Shown in pieces: positions 18,108 to 26,422 of a stretch of DNA of 64,000 bases. A model generated the notes under the pieces. That model did not search any database, had not been told where the DNA came from, and was given only the letters and a program-made list of their open reading frames with translations. Made by a program: the position numbers and the translations under genes. Position 1 is the stretch's first letter; every line of letters begins with the position of its first letter. The DNA comes from Kitasatospora herbaricolor (GTDB lineage Bacteria; Actinomycetota; Actinomycetes; Streptomycetales; Streptomycetaceae): contig NZ_JAUSVA010000003.1 in the NCBI RefSeq assembly GCF_030813695.1, positions 186,001-250,000 of the forward strand, in the 5' to 3' direction.

Positions 18108-18276
18108 TAGCTGCCTCCTGGCCTGCCTCGGCCTACGAGCAGCGAGCAGCGAGCAGGGAGCAGCGACGCCCGGCGGCCAAGGCCGACGGGCGGCGAGGGG
18201 CGGGCAGGCCGAGGCAGGTGCGCGCCGGCCCGGGCCGCACGGACTGCCGCGGCACGGACCGCGGCGGCGCGTCCGC

Positions 18277-18906
18277 CTACTGCGCAGCGGCGCCGGAGCC
18301 CGGAGCGGGCCGGGCGGCGGACTCCTGGGTGACGGGCTCCTGGGTGACGGGCTCCAGCATCGCGGCGAGGAGTTCCGCGAGCCGGTCGTTGTCGACGTCC
18401 GCCAGCGCCCGGGTACCGACGACGGCGCGCAACAGCCAGGTGCCGGCCGTCAGGGCGAGCCCGAGCTGTGCCCGGAGCTCCGCCTCGGAGCCGCCGATCA
18501 GCCCCGCGAGGCGAGCACCCACGTGGGCCTCGATGCCCTGCCGGACGATGTCCGCCGCCTCGGGGTCGGAGGCGGACCGCAGGGTGAGGAGGAACGGGTC
18601 GAGGTGTTCGGTGCCGTGCGCCGTGCTCTCGGCGAGCGACCGCGCCATGGTGCGCGTCAGGTCGTGGCGTTCGGTGCCGACGACGGTCGGTGGCCCGAAG
18701 GAGCGGTCCACCGCCTCGGCGAACAGGCCCTGCTTGGAACCGAAGTAACGGTTGATCATCATCGCCGACACGCCCGCCCGCTCGGCGATCTGCCGAACAC
18801 CGGCCCCGGCGTACCCGTTCTCGGTGAACTCCACGACGGCGGCGGCGAGAATCGCTTCACGCGTCATCGCGGCATCGCGCCGACGGGCTGGTTGTGCGGC
18901 ACTCAT
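18277..18906 (-). CDS. TetR family transcriptional regulator
   Basis: A 209-residue repressor with an N-terminal TetR domain; the helix-turn-helix is around GVRQIAERAGVSAMMINRYF (residues about 30-49). The rest is helical. The last residues include a duplicated EPVTQ, encoded by a 15-bp direct repeat near 18327-18356. The start ATG was chosen because it opens the conserved region; longer frames upstream read through arginine-rich low-complexity sequence. It lies upstream of, and on the same strand as, the SDR gene, which it probably regulates. Confidence 0.87.
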   Translation of the reverse strand: MSAAQPARRRDAAMTREAILAAAVVEFTENGYAGAGVRQIAERAGVSAMMINRYFGSKQGLFAEAVDRSFGPPTVVGTERHDLTRTMARSLAESTAHGTEHLDPFLLTLRSASDPEAADIVRQGIEAHVGARLAGLIGGSEAELRAQLGLALTAGTWLLRAVVGTRALADVDNDRLAELLAAMLEPVTQEPVTQESAARPAPGSGAAAQ

Positions 18907-19054
18907 GGGACCGAGCATACGGCCCGGCGTCCACGGCCGTGGACGAGCGCCCGGCCACCGCGCGCCCCGGGACCAGGGCTCCTGCCGTCCGCGTCCCGCG
19001 GGTCGGCCCGGGGTGACGGACAGCCAGGGCGCGGGGCGGGCCCGGCGTCCGGTC

Positions 19055-20068
19055 TCATCCGGTGGCGGGGTCCGCTTCGCCGGGCCCGGCCGCCGGGCCT
19101 TCGGTCCCACCGGACCCTGCCGGGGCGGTGAACGTCGGGTCGTGGCCGGTCAGGTCGCGGCTGGCCGTCCAGAGACGTGCCGCGGTCGTGGTGTCGGCCA
19201 GGTGGCTCCAGAGGGGTTCGATCCTGGGCGTGCCGCGCAGCCCGAACGCCCGCGGGCTCAGCATCCGGCCGCCGCGCACAGCCGGGTCGAGTACGGCCCG
19301 GACGGCGGGCCATGCGGCAGTGTCCTTGCCCTGGACGAGCAGGCCGAGCGGCAGGCGGCTCAGCCGCTCGCCGGTGGTGCGGACGTGGAGCGGCGGGCGC
19401 GAGGGAGTGAGGGAGTCGAGTGCGCCGCCGGGGTGGACGAGCACGCTCAGCGTCGTGCTGCCGGCGGCGCGGAGGCGGCGGTCGAGTTCGAGGGCGAAGA
19501 GCATCTGGGCCAGCTTGGAGCGTGCGTAGGCGCGCTTGGGCCGGTAGTCGCGGGTGCTCTGGAGGTCGTCGAGGTCCAGGCGTTCGGACTTGGCCGCGAA
19601 GCTGCCGGTGGTGACGATCCGGCTCCCGGGGGTCGCCGTGAGCAGCGGGGCCAGGTGGTGGGTCAGCGCGAAGTGCCCCAGGTGGTTGGTCGCGAACATC
19701 AGCTCGTGGCCGTCGCCGGTGGCACGGCGCGGCGGGCGGTCGAGCGCCACCCCGGCGTTGAGGACGACCGCGTCCAGGCGGTCCAGGCCGAGCGCGTCCA
19801 CCGACGCCTTGAGCGAGTCGAGGTCGGCGAGGTCCAGAGGCATGTGCTTCACGTGGGCGCCGGGCACGCGCGAGCCGATGGAGCCGATCGCGGCCTCGGC
19901 CTTCGCCCGGTCGCGGCTGCCGAGAACGACCGTGGCCCCGGTGCCGGCGAGCTGCTCGGCGACGAAGTACCCGATGCCCGCGTTGCCGCCGGTGACCAGG
20001 AAGTTCCTTCCCCGGGCGCGAGGCAGCCGGTGGACGTCCCATCGCGGGGCCTGGGGTACGGAGGACAT
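19055..20068 (-). CDS. SDR family oxidoreductase (retinol dehydrogenase-like)
   Basis: A 337-residue NAD(P)-dependent short-chain dehydrogenase. TGGNAGIGYF near residue 25 is the cofactor loop, LNAGVA is the NNAG-equivalent, GSFAAK supplies the serine and YARSK (tyrosine and lysine) completes the active site. The sequence resembles the RDH/WW-domain oxidoreductase-like group, which reduces or oxidises hydrophobic alcohols. The C-terminal 40 residues are Gly/Pro-rich and poorly conserved. It appears monocistronic. Confidence 0.87.
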   Translation of the reverse strand: MSSVPQAPRWDVHRLPRARGRNFLVTGGNAGIGYFVAEQLAGTGATVVLGSRDRAKAEAAIGSIGSRVPGAHVKHMPLDLADLDSLKASVDALGLDRLDAVVLNAGVALDRPPRRATGDGHELMFATNHLGHFALTHHLAPLLTATPGSRIVTTGSFAAKSERLDLDDLQSTRDYRPKRAYARSKLAQMLFALELDRRLRAAGSTTLSVLVHPGGALDSLTPSRPPLHVRTTGERLSRLPLGLLVQGKDTAAWPAVRAVLDPAVRGGRMLSPRAFGLRGTPRIEPLWSHLADTTTAARLWTASRDLTGHDPTFTAPAGSGGTEGPAAGPGEADPATG

Positions 20069-20276
20069 GGCGGCGGCTCCCGGGAGCTCGAAGTGGTCTG
20101 CAGGAGAGCGGGCCGCACCTGCACGGCCGGCCGCGCCCGGTACCTACGGTGCCGGGGGCCGCTCACATCCCACCGGCAGGTCGCTGTCCCCGCTGACAGC
20201 CGACCGACATCGCGTGCCGCGGGGACACCGCGCGCGTTCCACCCGCCCCGGGACGGCGGCCCGGGGGCGGCGGCCC

Positions 20277-20328
20277 GGGGATGTGGTCAGGGGATGTGGT
20301 CAGGGGATGTGGTCAGGGGATGTGGTCA
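20277..20328. repeat. 13-bp tandem repeat, four perfect copies
   Basis: Four consecutive copies of GGGGATGTGGTCA. The last copy supplies the stop codon (TCA on the plus strand) of the GtrA-family gene. No protein or RNA role is evident. Confidence 0.9.
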
Positions 20329-20862
20329 GGCCGCCCGGGAGAGTTCCGCAAGGCCGGTCGCGGCGCAGGTGCGGACCGCGGTCGCGGTCGCGGTCGCGTG
20401 CAAGGGGCGGACGGAGTGGACGGTGGCCGCGGCCTGCGAGCGGTGGCGTGCGAAGACGACCAGGCGCAGCACCGCGAACCGGGCGACGCCGGCGAGCGCG
20501 GAGGCCGTCAGGTAGACGGTCTGCTCGACCACCGCGCCGGGCGTCGCCGCCAGCTGGTGCAGGGCAAGCATCGCCGCGCAGGTCGCGGCGTACGCGGCCG
20601 CTGCGGAGCCGGCCGACTGGGCGTGCTGGCGCCGGGTCGCGCGGTTGCCCGCGCCGAAGGTGAAGCGGGCGTGCAGTTCGGTGGCGAGGAGGGTGGAGAG
20701 CACGGTGATCAGGGCGTTGGCGAGGATCCAGGGAATCCGGTCGGCGAGGGCCGCCACGGCGAAGCTGGAGGCGAGTCCGACCGCGCCGCCGCAGAGCACG
20801 AAGCGGGCGAAGGCCGTGAACGCGCCGGGTGCCGCCTGCGGTCGTTCCCGCGCTGTCCCCAT
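20326..20862 (-). CDS. GtrA family membrane protein
   Basis: A 178-residue integral membrane protein with four hydrophobic segments and the GtrA pattern FARFVLCGGAVGLASS at the start. GtrA proteins are associated with flipping or transfer of polyprenyl-linked sugars in cell-surface polysaccharide modification. The start is taken at the ATG with GGGGGCGG upstream; an in-frame ATG at 20922 would add 20 residues but has a poor binding site. The last 35 residues are soluble and Ala/Thr-rich. No glycosyltransferase gene is adjacent, which is unusual for this family. Confidence 0.8.
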   Translation of the reverse strand: MGTARERPQAAPGAFTAFARFVLCGGAVGLASSFAVAALADRIPWILANALITVLSTLLATELHARFTFGAGNRATRRQHAQSAGSAAAAYAATCAAMLALHQLAATPGAVVEQTVYLTASALAGVARFAVLRLVVFARHRSQAAATVHSVRPLHATATATAVRTCAATGLAELSRAA

Positions 20863-21022
20863 GACCCGCCCCCTTTGCCGATCCAGTGTTTCTGACATCG
20901 GAAAAGCTACGTTGCTTTCCATGTCGTGACAACAAGCTCAGTACGCAGATCTGACATGCAGCCAGTTCAGAGCCGTGAAATCGTTGCATCAGCCCTGAAT
21001 CTAACGCAACGAAAGACATCCG

Positions 21023-21038
21023 ACCCATTGCAATGGGT
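21023..21038. promoter_or_regulatory. 16-bp perfect palindrome upstream of the two-component genes
   Basis: ACCCATTGCAATGGGT is fully self-complementary and sits in a moderately AT-rich patch between the divergent GtrA gene and the response-regulator operon, about 240 bp before the latter. It is a likely operator; the binding protein is unknown, with the adjacent response regulator as one candidate. Confidence 0.5.
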
Positions 21039-21279
21039 TGGAGCTGAACGCTACCGCGGCAACTCCGCGGGACCGGGACGCCGGGGCACCTCCCAGGGTT
21101 CGGCGCGGCAGCCGAGGAGGCCGGACGCGGCAGCAGGCGGCCGCGAACGGCGTGCCGGACGCAGCCGGGGGCGCGCCGGACGACGGCAGTGGGCCCTCCG
21201 GGAACCCCGGGCACCCCGGTTGCCCGGTGCGTGCCCGCGCGTGAGAGAGTCGTCGGCCCACGGGGGCGAGGAGGTGGCT

Positions 21280-21987
21280 ATGGGCGGCGCAGCCGGCCGG
21301 GTGCTGGTGGTGGACGACGACGCGGCGATCCGGCGGTCGCTGGAGCGCGGGCTGCGGCTGAGCGGCTTCGCCGTCCAGGTCGCGCCGGACGGCGGGAGCG
21401 CACTGGCCCTGATGGAGGGTCCGACGGCACCGGACGTCCTGGTGCTGGACGTGTCCCTGCCCGGTCTCGACGGGACGGAGGTCTGCCGGGCGCTGCGGGC
21501 GGCGGGCGACGAGACGCCGGTGCTGATGCTCTCCGCGCTGGACGAGCTCGCCGACCGGGTCGCCGGGCTGCAGGCCGGGGCCGACGACTACCTGGTGAAG
21601 CCCTTCGCGCTGGAGGAGCTGGTGCTGCGGCTGCACGCCCTGCTGCGCCGGCGGCCCGCCCCGCCGTCCGACGTGCTGCGGGCCGGGCCGCTGACGCTCT
21701 CCCCCGCGACCCGCCAGGTGCACTGGGAGGACACCGAACTCCACCTGACCCGGCGCGAGTTCGAACTGCTCACCCAGCTCGTGCGCAATCCCAACCTCGT
21801 GCTCACCCGCGACCAGTTGCTGGACCGGGTCTGGGGCTACGACTTCGAGGTGCGCAGCGACGCCGTCGACACCTTCGTCAGCTACCTGCGGCGCAAGCTG
21901 GAGGAGGGCGGGCGGCCGCGTCTGGTGCACACGGTGCGCGGGGTCGGGTTCGTGCTGCGGTGGCCGGCCGACGGGCGGCGGCCGTGA
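21280..21987 (+). CDS. OmpR/PhoB-type response regulator
   Basis: A 235-residue two-component regulator. The receiver domain has the acidic pocket DDD (12-14), phosphoacceptor Asp57 in LVLDVSLPG and Lys107 in YLVKPF. The winged-helix DNA-binding domain follows (LTRREFELL; GYDFEVRSDAVDTFVSYLRR). GAGGAGG lies just before the ATG. A longer open frame upstream reads through low-complexity sequence and was not used. The gene overlaps the histidine kinase (GTGA). Confidence 0.95.
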   Translation: MGGAAGRVLVVDDDAAIRRSLERGLRLSGFAVQVAPDGGSALALMEGPTAPDVLVLDVSLPGLDGTEVCRALRAAGDETPVLMLSALDELADRVAGLQAGADDYLVKPFALEELVLRLHALLRRRPAPPSDVLRAGPLTLSPATRQVHWEDTELHLTRREFELLTQLVRNPNLVLTRDQLLDRVWGYDFEVRSDAVDTFVSYLRRKLEEGGRPRLVHTVRGVGFVLRWPADGRRP

Positions 21988-23432
21988 GGCTCTCCACCCG
22001 GATCGCGCTCTCGGTGACCGTGCTGGTGCCGGTCATGGTGCTGACGGCGGGCCTGCTGCTGCTGGGGCTGGTGCACCGCGACCTGTCCCGCCAGCAGGAC
22101 GCGGTGCTGCGCGAGCGGGCCGCCGCGGTGCTGCCGAACGTGCGCACGCTGCTCGCGGCGGACAGCAAGGGCCGGCCCCGGGCCGAACAGAACCAGCAGC
22201 GCAAGGTCCTCGACGGGGCGTTGGACTCCGGGGTGCGGCTGGCGGGGCAGGACGGCGCCGTCCTGCTGGCGGTCGGTCCGCAGCCGGCGGAGAACGTCCC
22301 GCTGCCGGCCGCCGCCGACGCGCCGGTCACCGTCCGGGACGCCGGCCGGGCGTGGCGGGTGCTGTCGGTGCGGGTGGACGGCGCGGCGCCGGGCACGCTG
22401 TGGCTGGTGTCGCCGTCGTCGGCGGTGGATCCGCAGGTCGCGGCGGTGCGCCGGCGGGTGCTGCTGGTCGCGCTGGTGGCCGCACCGGTGGCCGGTCTGC
22501 TCGCGTTCGCGCTGGCGGGCCGGGCCACCGCCTCGCTGCGGCGCCTCAGTGCCCGGGCCGCCGCGCTGGATCCGGGCAGCGGGGCGACGGCGCTCGCGCA
22601 CACCCCGAGCCGGGTCCTGGAGGTCGACGACCTGGCGGCGGCGCTGGGGCTGCTGCTGGCCCGCTTCGACGAGCAGGCGCTCCGTACCACGCAGGCCCTG
22701 GACACCGCGCGGTCGTTCTCCTCCGCGGCCTCGCACGAGCTGCGGACCCCGCTGACCGCGATGCGCACCAACCTGGACGTGCTGGGTGCCCATCCCGGCC
22801 TGGCGGCCGCCGAGCGGGCCGAGGTGGTCGCCGAGCTGGCGCAGGAGCACGCCCGGCTGGAGGAGCTGCTCACCGCGCTGCGGGCGCTGGCCGGCGGCGA
22901 CCTGGTGGAGGTCTCCGCCTTCACCGGCCTGGACCTGGGCGAGCTGGTGGAGAGCGCGGTCGCGGAGGCGGTGCGCCGCCATCCGCAGGCCGTGATCGAC
23001 GTGGCGGCCGAGCCCGGGATCCGGGTGTTCGGCTGGGAGGCGGGCCTGCGGATCGCGCTCGCCAACCTGGTCGGCAACGCCGTGGTGCACGGCTCGCCGC
23101 CCGGCGGCGGGCCGGCCAGGGTCACGGTGCGGCTGCGGGCGGGGCGGAGCGGGGCGGCGGTGCTGACCGTCGACGACACCGGGCCGGGCGTGCCGCCGGA
23201 GGGGCGTGCCGCGGTCTTCCACCGCTTCCACCGGCGACCGGACAGTCCGGGGTCGGGCCTGGGCCTGACCCTGGTGGCCCAGCAGGTGGCGCTGCACCGC
23301 GGCACGGTGGCCGTCGGCGACGCACCGCCGCCGGGCGGCTGCCGGTTCGAGATGCGGCTGCCGCTGCTGCGAGCGCAGGAGCCGACCCTGCGGCTGCCGG
23401 CCCGCCGCGACTGGCTCTCCGGCGACCGGTGA
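21984..23432 (+). CDS. sensor histidine kinase
   Basis: A 482-residue membrane kinase, start GTG overlapping the regulator stop. There are two transmembrane segments (about residues 8-30 and 155-180) around a sensor domain of some 120 residues, then a HAMP-like linker and a dimerisation domain with the phosphoacceptor His251 in ASHELRTPLTAM. The ATPase domain shows the N box (LANLVGNAVVHG), G1 (DDTGPGVP) and G2 (GSGLGLTLV). It autophosphorylates and passes phosphate to the preceding regulator. The signal is unknown. Confidence 0.94.
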   Translation: MRLSTRIALSVTVLVPVMVLTAGLLLLGLVHRDLSRQQDAVLRERAAAVLPNVRTLLAADSKGRPRAEQNQQRKVLDGALDSGVRLAGQDGAVLLAVGPQPAENVPLPAAADAPVTVRDAGRAWRVLSVRVDGAAPGTLWLVSPSSAVDPQVAAVRRRVLLVALVAAPVAGLLAFALAGRATASLRRLSARAAALDPGSGATALAHTPSRVLEVDDLAAALGLLLARFDEQALRTTQALDTARSFSSAASHELRTPLTAMRTNLDVLGAHPGLAAAERAEVVAELAQEHARLEELLTALRALAGGDLVEVSAFTGLDLGELVESAVAEAVRRHPQAVIDVAAEPGIRVFGWEAGLRIALANLVGNAVVHGSPPGGGPARVTVRLRAGRSGAAVLTVDDTGPGVPPEGRAAVFHRFHRRPDSPGSGLGLTLVAQQVALHRGTVAVGDAPPPGGCRFEMRLPLLRAQEPTLRLPARRDWLSGDR

Positions 23433-23524
23433 CCGGTGCGGGCCCGTGTGCGGATCACAGGGTTTCCACAAGAAGCCGCCCTACGCTCCCCGCATCCGAT
23501 CCCCGCTCCCGGAGGAGAACCGTC

Positions 23525-23908
23525 ATGCAGATGAACCGCAGGGCCGCCGCCGTCGGCGCACTCGCGCTCGCGGGCGCGCTGCTCGCCGCCGCCCCCGCGC
23601 AGGCCGCGTCGGCGCCCAGGAACGACGGCGCGGCGTCGGTCTGCAAACGCCTGCCGAAGATCCAGGAGCGCGTGGACAAGGCCGTCGAGCGGCTCAACGG
23701 CGACGCCACCGTCCTCGGCTCGGTGGCGCGCCTGCAGCAGCGGGTGACCGACGCCAAGGCCGCCGACCACACCGCGGTCCGGACCTACCTGGACGACCGG
23801 CTGACGTTCCGCAAGAGCCTGCTGCCGACGCTGCAGACCCGCCAGGCCGACCTGAAGTCGGTCGCCGCCTGGTGCGCGGCCCAGCCCTCGCCGGCGGCGG
23901 GCAAGTGA
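23525..23908 (+). CDS. small secreted protein of unknown function
   Basis: A 127-residue protein with a clear signal peptide (AGALLAAAPAQAASA cleavage region). The mature part is mostly helical, with heptad-like spacing (IQERVDKAVERLNG and LQQRVTDAKAADH), and has two cysteines, one near the mature N-terminus (VCKRL) and one near the C-terminus (AAWCAAQ), which could pair. It lies 90 bp after the histidine kinase and overlaps the next gene by four bases. The location suggests an extracytoplasmic partner or target of the two-component system. I do not recognise a named family. Confidence 0.75.
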   Translation: MQMNRRAAAVGALALAGALLAAAPAQAASAPRNDGAASVCKRLPKIQERVDKAVERLNGDATVLGSVARLQQRVTDAKAADHTAVRTYLDDRLTFRKSLLPTLQTRQADLKSVAAWCAAQPSPAAGK

Positions 23909-24123
23909 GCGCCCGCCCCGGGCGCCGGCGGGCCACGGTGGCCGCAGCGGTGCTCGCCGCGGCCGCAGCCCTGCTGCTGACCGGCTGCGGGCCGGGCGCG
24001 AACCCGCCCGGGAAGGCCGCGGCGACCGCGGACGACGGCCAGGTCCAGCAGATGCGGCAGAAGGTGGACGCCGCGGAGAGCGCCGCCGCGCAGGCCGACT
24101 CCGACGCGACGCAGAACAACTGA
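23905..24123 (+). CDS. small lipoprotein
   Basis: A 72-residue lipoprotein with start GTG overlapping the previous stop (GTGA). An Arg-rich N-terminus, a hydrophobic stretch and the lipobox LTGC give an acylated cysteine near residue 28. The mature part is about 45 residues, ending in a short helix (VQQMRQKVDAAESAAAQA) of coiled-coil character, like Lpp-type or regulatory mini-lipoproteins. With the preceding secreted helical protein it may form a cell-surface pair sensed by, or controlled by, the two-component system; this is inference. Confidence 0.72.
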   Translation: MSARPGRRRATVAAAVLAAAAALLLTGCGPGANPPGKAAATADDGQVQQMRQKVDAAESAAAQADSDATQNN

Positions 24124-24155
24124 CGCCGCGGCGGCAACGCCGCTGCCCGGTGCGG

Positions 24156-24195
24156 GGTGTTCCACCCGGCACCGCGGTGTTCCACCCGGCACCGC
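24156..24195. repeat. 20-bp perfect tandem duplication
   Basis: GGTGTTCCACCCGGCACCGC occurs twice back to back, just after the lipoprotein gene and before its terminator. It looks like a recent slippage or duplication event. Confidence 0.9.
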
Positions 24196-24202
24196 CCCGA
24201 GC

Positions 24203-24235
24203 AGGGCCCGTCGCTCCCCCGGAGGGACGGGCCCT
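24203..24235 (+). terminator. strong hairpin terminator of the two-component operon
   Basis: Ten-base arms AGGGCCCGTC and GACGGGCCCT enclose a 13-base loop that contains a further CTCC/GGAG pairing. It lies about 80 bp after the lipoprotein stop. As is usual in streptomycetes there is no T tract. Confidence 0.75.
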
Positions 24236-24400
24236 TCGCCATGCCCGCCGCCGCCCGCCGGCCGCCGGCGGCGGGCCTGGCGAAGGACCGCCGGAGGACC
24301 GCCGGAGGACCTGGACGAGGCGTCGCGACGGCCGGGCAGGCCGCGGCAGTCGCGGAACCGAGCGGGTCGGGGGCCGGCCCCCGACCCGCTCGGGGGCGGG

Positions 24401-25102
24401 TCAGGCCCGGGCGGAGGGGCCGGAGGGGCCCGGGTGGGCGGCCTCGATGCCGCCCAGGATGAGGTCGATGCCGGCCAGGAACTGCTCCCGGTCGTCGTGC
24501 TCGGGCAGTTGCGGCGCCACCCGGTGCACGAACGGGTACCGGGCGGGATCGAGCTGGGCCCACTGGTGGGCGATCTCGCCCAGGAAGGCCGTCCGGTCGC
24601 TCCTGTGCGCGTGCAGGCGGGCGTTGGCGGCGTTCTGCCCGGCGACGCCGAGGACGTGGATCACGAGTGTGGACGTGGCGTCGAACTGCGCGTCCCGGGG
24701 CACGCCGAGTTCCTCCAGCCGGCTGCCGAAACCCTCGAAGATCTGCGGAATCGCGGCCAGCCACGGTGCGCGGGAGAGCTGGGTGCCGACCCAGGGGTGG
24801 GCGTCGATCGCGTCGAAGAGCCCGAGGGCGAGGGACCGGATCGCCTCCCGAGGGCGGGCGCCGTGGGCCAGGTCCGCCGTGACCCGGGCGATCACGTCGT
24901 TGGTGGCCGCCGCCAGCAGGTCGTCCTTGTTGGCGACGTGCCAGTAGATCGCGCCGCTCCCGGTGGCCAGGTGGGCCGCGAGCGTGCGGAAGGTCAGCGC
25001 GCCCTCGCCGTCGGAGTCGAGGATCTCGATCGCGGCCTCCACGATCCGTTCTTTCGACAGCGCGTCCGTGCGCCGTGCGGCCCGCTGCTTCTTGATCGCC
25101 AT
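24401..25102 (-). CDS. TetR family regulator with TetR_C-type ligand domain
   Basis: A 233-residue repressor. The helix-turn-helix lies around residues 35-60 (LTFRTLAAHLATGSGAIYWH), followed by VANKDDLL, the pattern of the tetracycline-repressor subclass, and a long C-terminal helical domain. The ATG was chosen because the frame upstream crosses the operator region. It is divergent from a TetX-like monooxygenase, the same gene pairing as repressor and resistance genes in antibiotic-inactivation loci. Two TGGAAC-type operators lie in the shared 80-bp gap. Confidence 0.9.
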   Translation of the reverse strand: MAIKKQRAARRTDALSKERIVEAAIEILDSDGEGALTFRTLAAHLATGSGAIYWHVANKDDLLAAATNDVIARVTADLAHGARPREAIRSLALGLFDAIDAHPWVGTQLSRAPWLAAIPQIFEGFGSRLEELGVPRDAQFDATSTLVIHVLGVAGQNAANARLHAHRSDRTAFLGEIAHQWAQLDPARYPFVHRVAPQLPEHDDREQFLAGIDLILGGIEAAHPGPSGPSARA

Positions 25103-25111
25103 GACGACAGT

Positions 25112-25161
25112 TTGACATGAATGGATCGCCGTTCCAACATGGGAATGGAACAGCGTTCCAT
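25112..25161 (+). promoter_or_regulatory. monooxygenase promoter with two TetR operators
   Basis: TTGACA (25112-25117), 17 bases and CAACAT (25135-25140) face the monooxygenase gene. Operator 1, TGGATCGCCGTTCCA (25122-25136), fills the spacer. Operator 2, TGGAACAGCGTTCCA (25146-25160), is a perfect inverted repeat extended by one more pair. The centres are 24 bp apart. Confidence 0.75.
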
Positions 25162-25182
25162 CATTGCTTCGAAGGGAACACC

Positions 25183-26343
25183 ATGGCGACACCGGTCACG
25201 ATCATCGGCGCGGGCCTCGGCGGCCTCACCCTCGCGCGCGTCCTGCACGTCCACGGCATCCCCGCCACCGTCCACGAGGCCGACCCCTGCGCCGAGTCCC
25301 GCACCCAGGGCGGCCAGCTCGACATCCACGAGGAGGACGGACAGCGCGCCCTCGCCGACGCCGGCCTCACCGACGAGTTCCGCGCGATCATCCACGAGGG
25401 CGCCGACGCCGCCCGGGTGCTCGACCGGCACGGCGCACTGCTGCTGGACGTCCCCTCCGACGGGAGCGCGGTACGCCCCGAGGTGCTCCGCGGCGACCTG
25501 CGCCGGATCCTGCTCGACTCCCTGCCCGAGGGGACGGTGCGCTGGGGCAGCAAGGTCACCGCCGTCCGCCCGCTCGGCGACGGCCGGCACGAGCTGACCT
25601 TCACCGACGGCTCGACCGCGACCAGCGACCTCCTGGTCGGCGCGGACGGCGCCTGGTCCAAGGTCCGGCCGCTGCTCTCCGACGCCCGGCCCCTCTACAC
25701 CGGCACCACGTTCGTCGAGACCTACCTGCACGACGTCGACGAGCGGCACCCCGCGACGGCCGCGGCGGTCGGCCCGGGCGCCATGTACGCGCTCGCCCCC
25801 GGCAAGGGGATCGTCGCCCACCGCGAGGCGGGCGGCGTCCTGCACACCTACGTCGAGCTGAACCGTTCGGCCGAGTGGGTCGCCGCCACGGACTTCACCG
25901 ACCCCGCGGCCGCCGGCGCCCGGGTCGCGGCCGAGTTCGACGGGTGGGCGCCGCACCTGACCGCGCTGATCACCGACGGCGGGAGCGCCCCGGTGGCGCG
26001 CATGATCCACACCCTCCCGGACGGACACCGCTGGGACCGGGTGCCCGGCGTGACGCTGCTCGGCGACGCCGCGCACCTGATGCCGCCCTCCGGCGACGGC
26101 GCCAACCTGGCCATGTTCGACGGCGCCGAACTCGGCAAGGCCATCGCCCGGCACCCCGACGACGTCGAAGCCGCGCTCGCCGCCTACGAGAAGGAACTCT
26201 TCCCGCGCAGCGAGGCCTTCCACGCGGACGCCCACGAGATCCTCGACCTCTGCCTCGGCGAGCGCGCACCGCAGAGCTTCATCGACTTCTTCAACGGGCA
26301 CGGGCAGGAGCAGGACCAGGCGGTGGCGCCGTCCGGAAGGTGA
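25183..26343 (+). CDS. FAD-dependent monooxygenase, TetX-like
   Basis: A 386-residue flavoprotein hydroxylase. GAGLGG at residues 9-14 binds FAD; GGQLDIHEEDGQRAL, a DG-type motif in LVGADGAWSKVR and GDAAHLMPPSGDGAN near residue 294 follow the TetX layout. The last motif differs from the usual PFAGQGVN by SGDGAN. Family members insert oxygen into aromatic or polyketide substrates, and some inactivate tetracyclines. Divergence from a TetR_C-type repressor supports ligand-induced expression. Tetracycline itself as substrate is not shown; other phenolics are equally possible. Confidence 0.88.
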   Translation: MATPVTIIGAGLGGLTLARVLHVHGIPATVHEADPCAESRTQGGQLDIHEEDGQRALADAGLTDEFRAIIHEGADAARVLDRHGALLLDVPSDGSAVRPEVLRGDLRRILLDSLPEGTVRWGSKVTAVRPLGDGRHELTFTDGSTATSDLLVGADGAWSKVRPLLSDARPLYTGTTFVETYLHDVDERHPATAAAVGPGAMYALAPGKGIVAHREAGGVLHTYVELNRSAEWVAATDFTDPAAAGARVAAEFDGWAPHLTALITDGGSAPVARMIHTLPDGHRWDRVPGVTLLGDAAHLMPPSGDGANLAMFDGAELGKAIARHPDDVEAALAAYEKELFPRSEAFHADAHEILDLCLGERAPQSFIDFFNGHGQEQDQAVAPSGR

Positions 26344-26422
26344 CCGACGGCCGGGTCCGGCCGACCGGCCGGGCGGACCGGCCGGGCGGACCGGCCCGGA
26401 CGCCGGCCGGCTCAGCTGCCGG

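Noticed and set aside
20277..20328. CRISPR-like array
   Set aside because: Four perfect 13-bp units are directly adjacent without spacers, so it is a simple tandem repeat.
20926..21279. N-terminal extension of the response regulator
   Set aside because: The frame is open but Arg/Gly-rich, crosses the 16-bp palindrome, and the ATG at 21280 has a strong GAGGAGG site.
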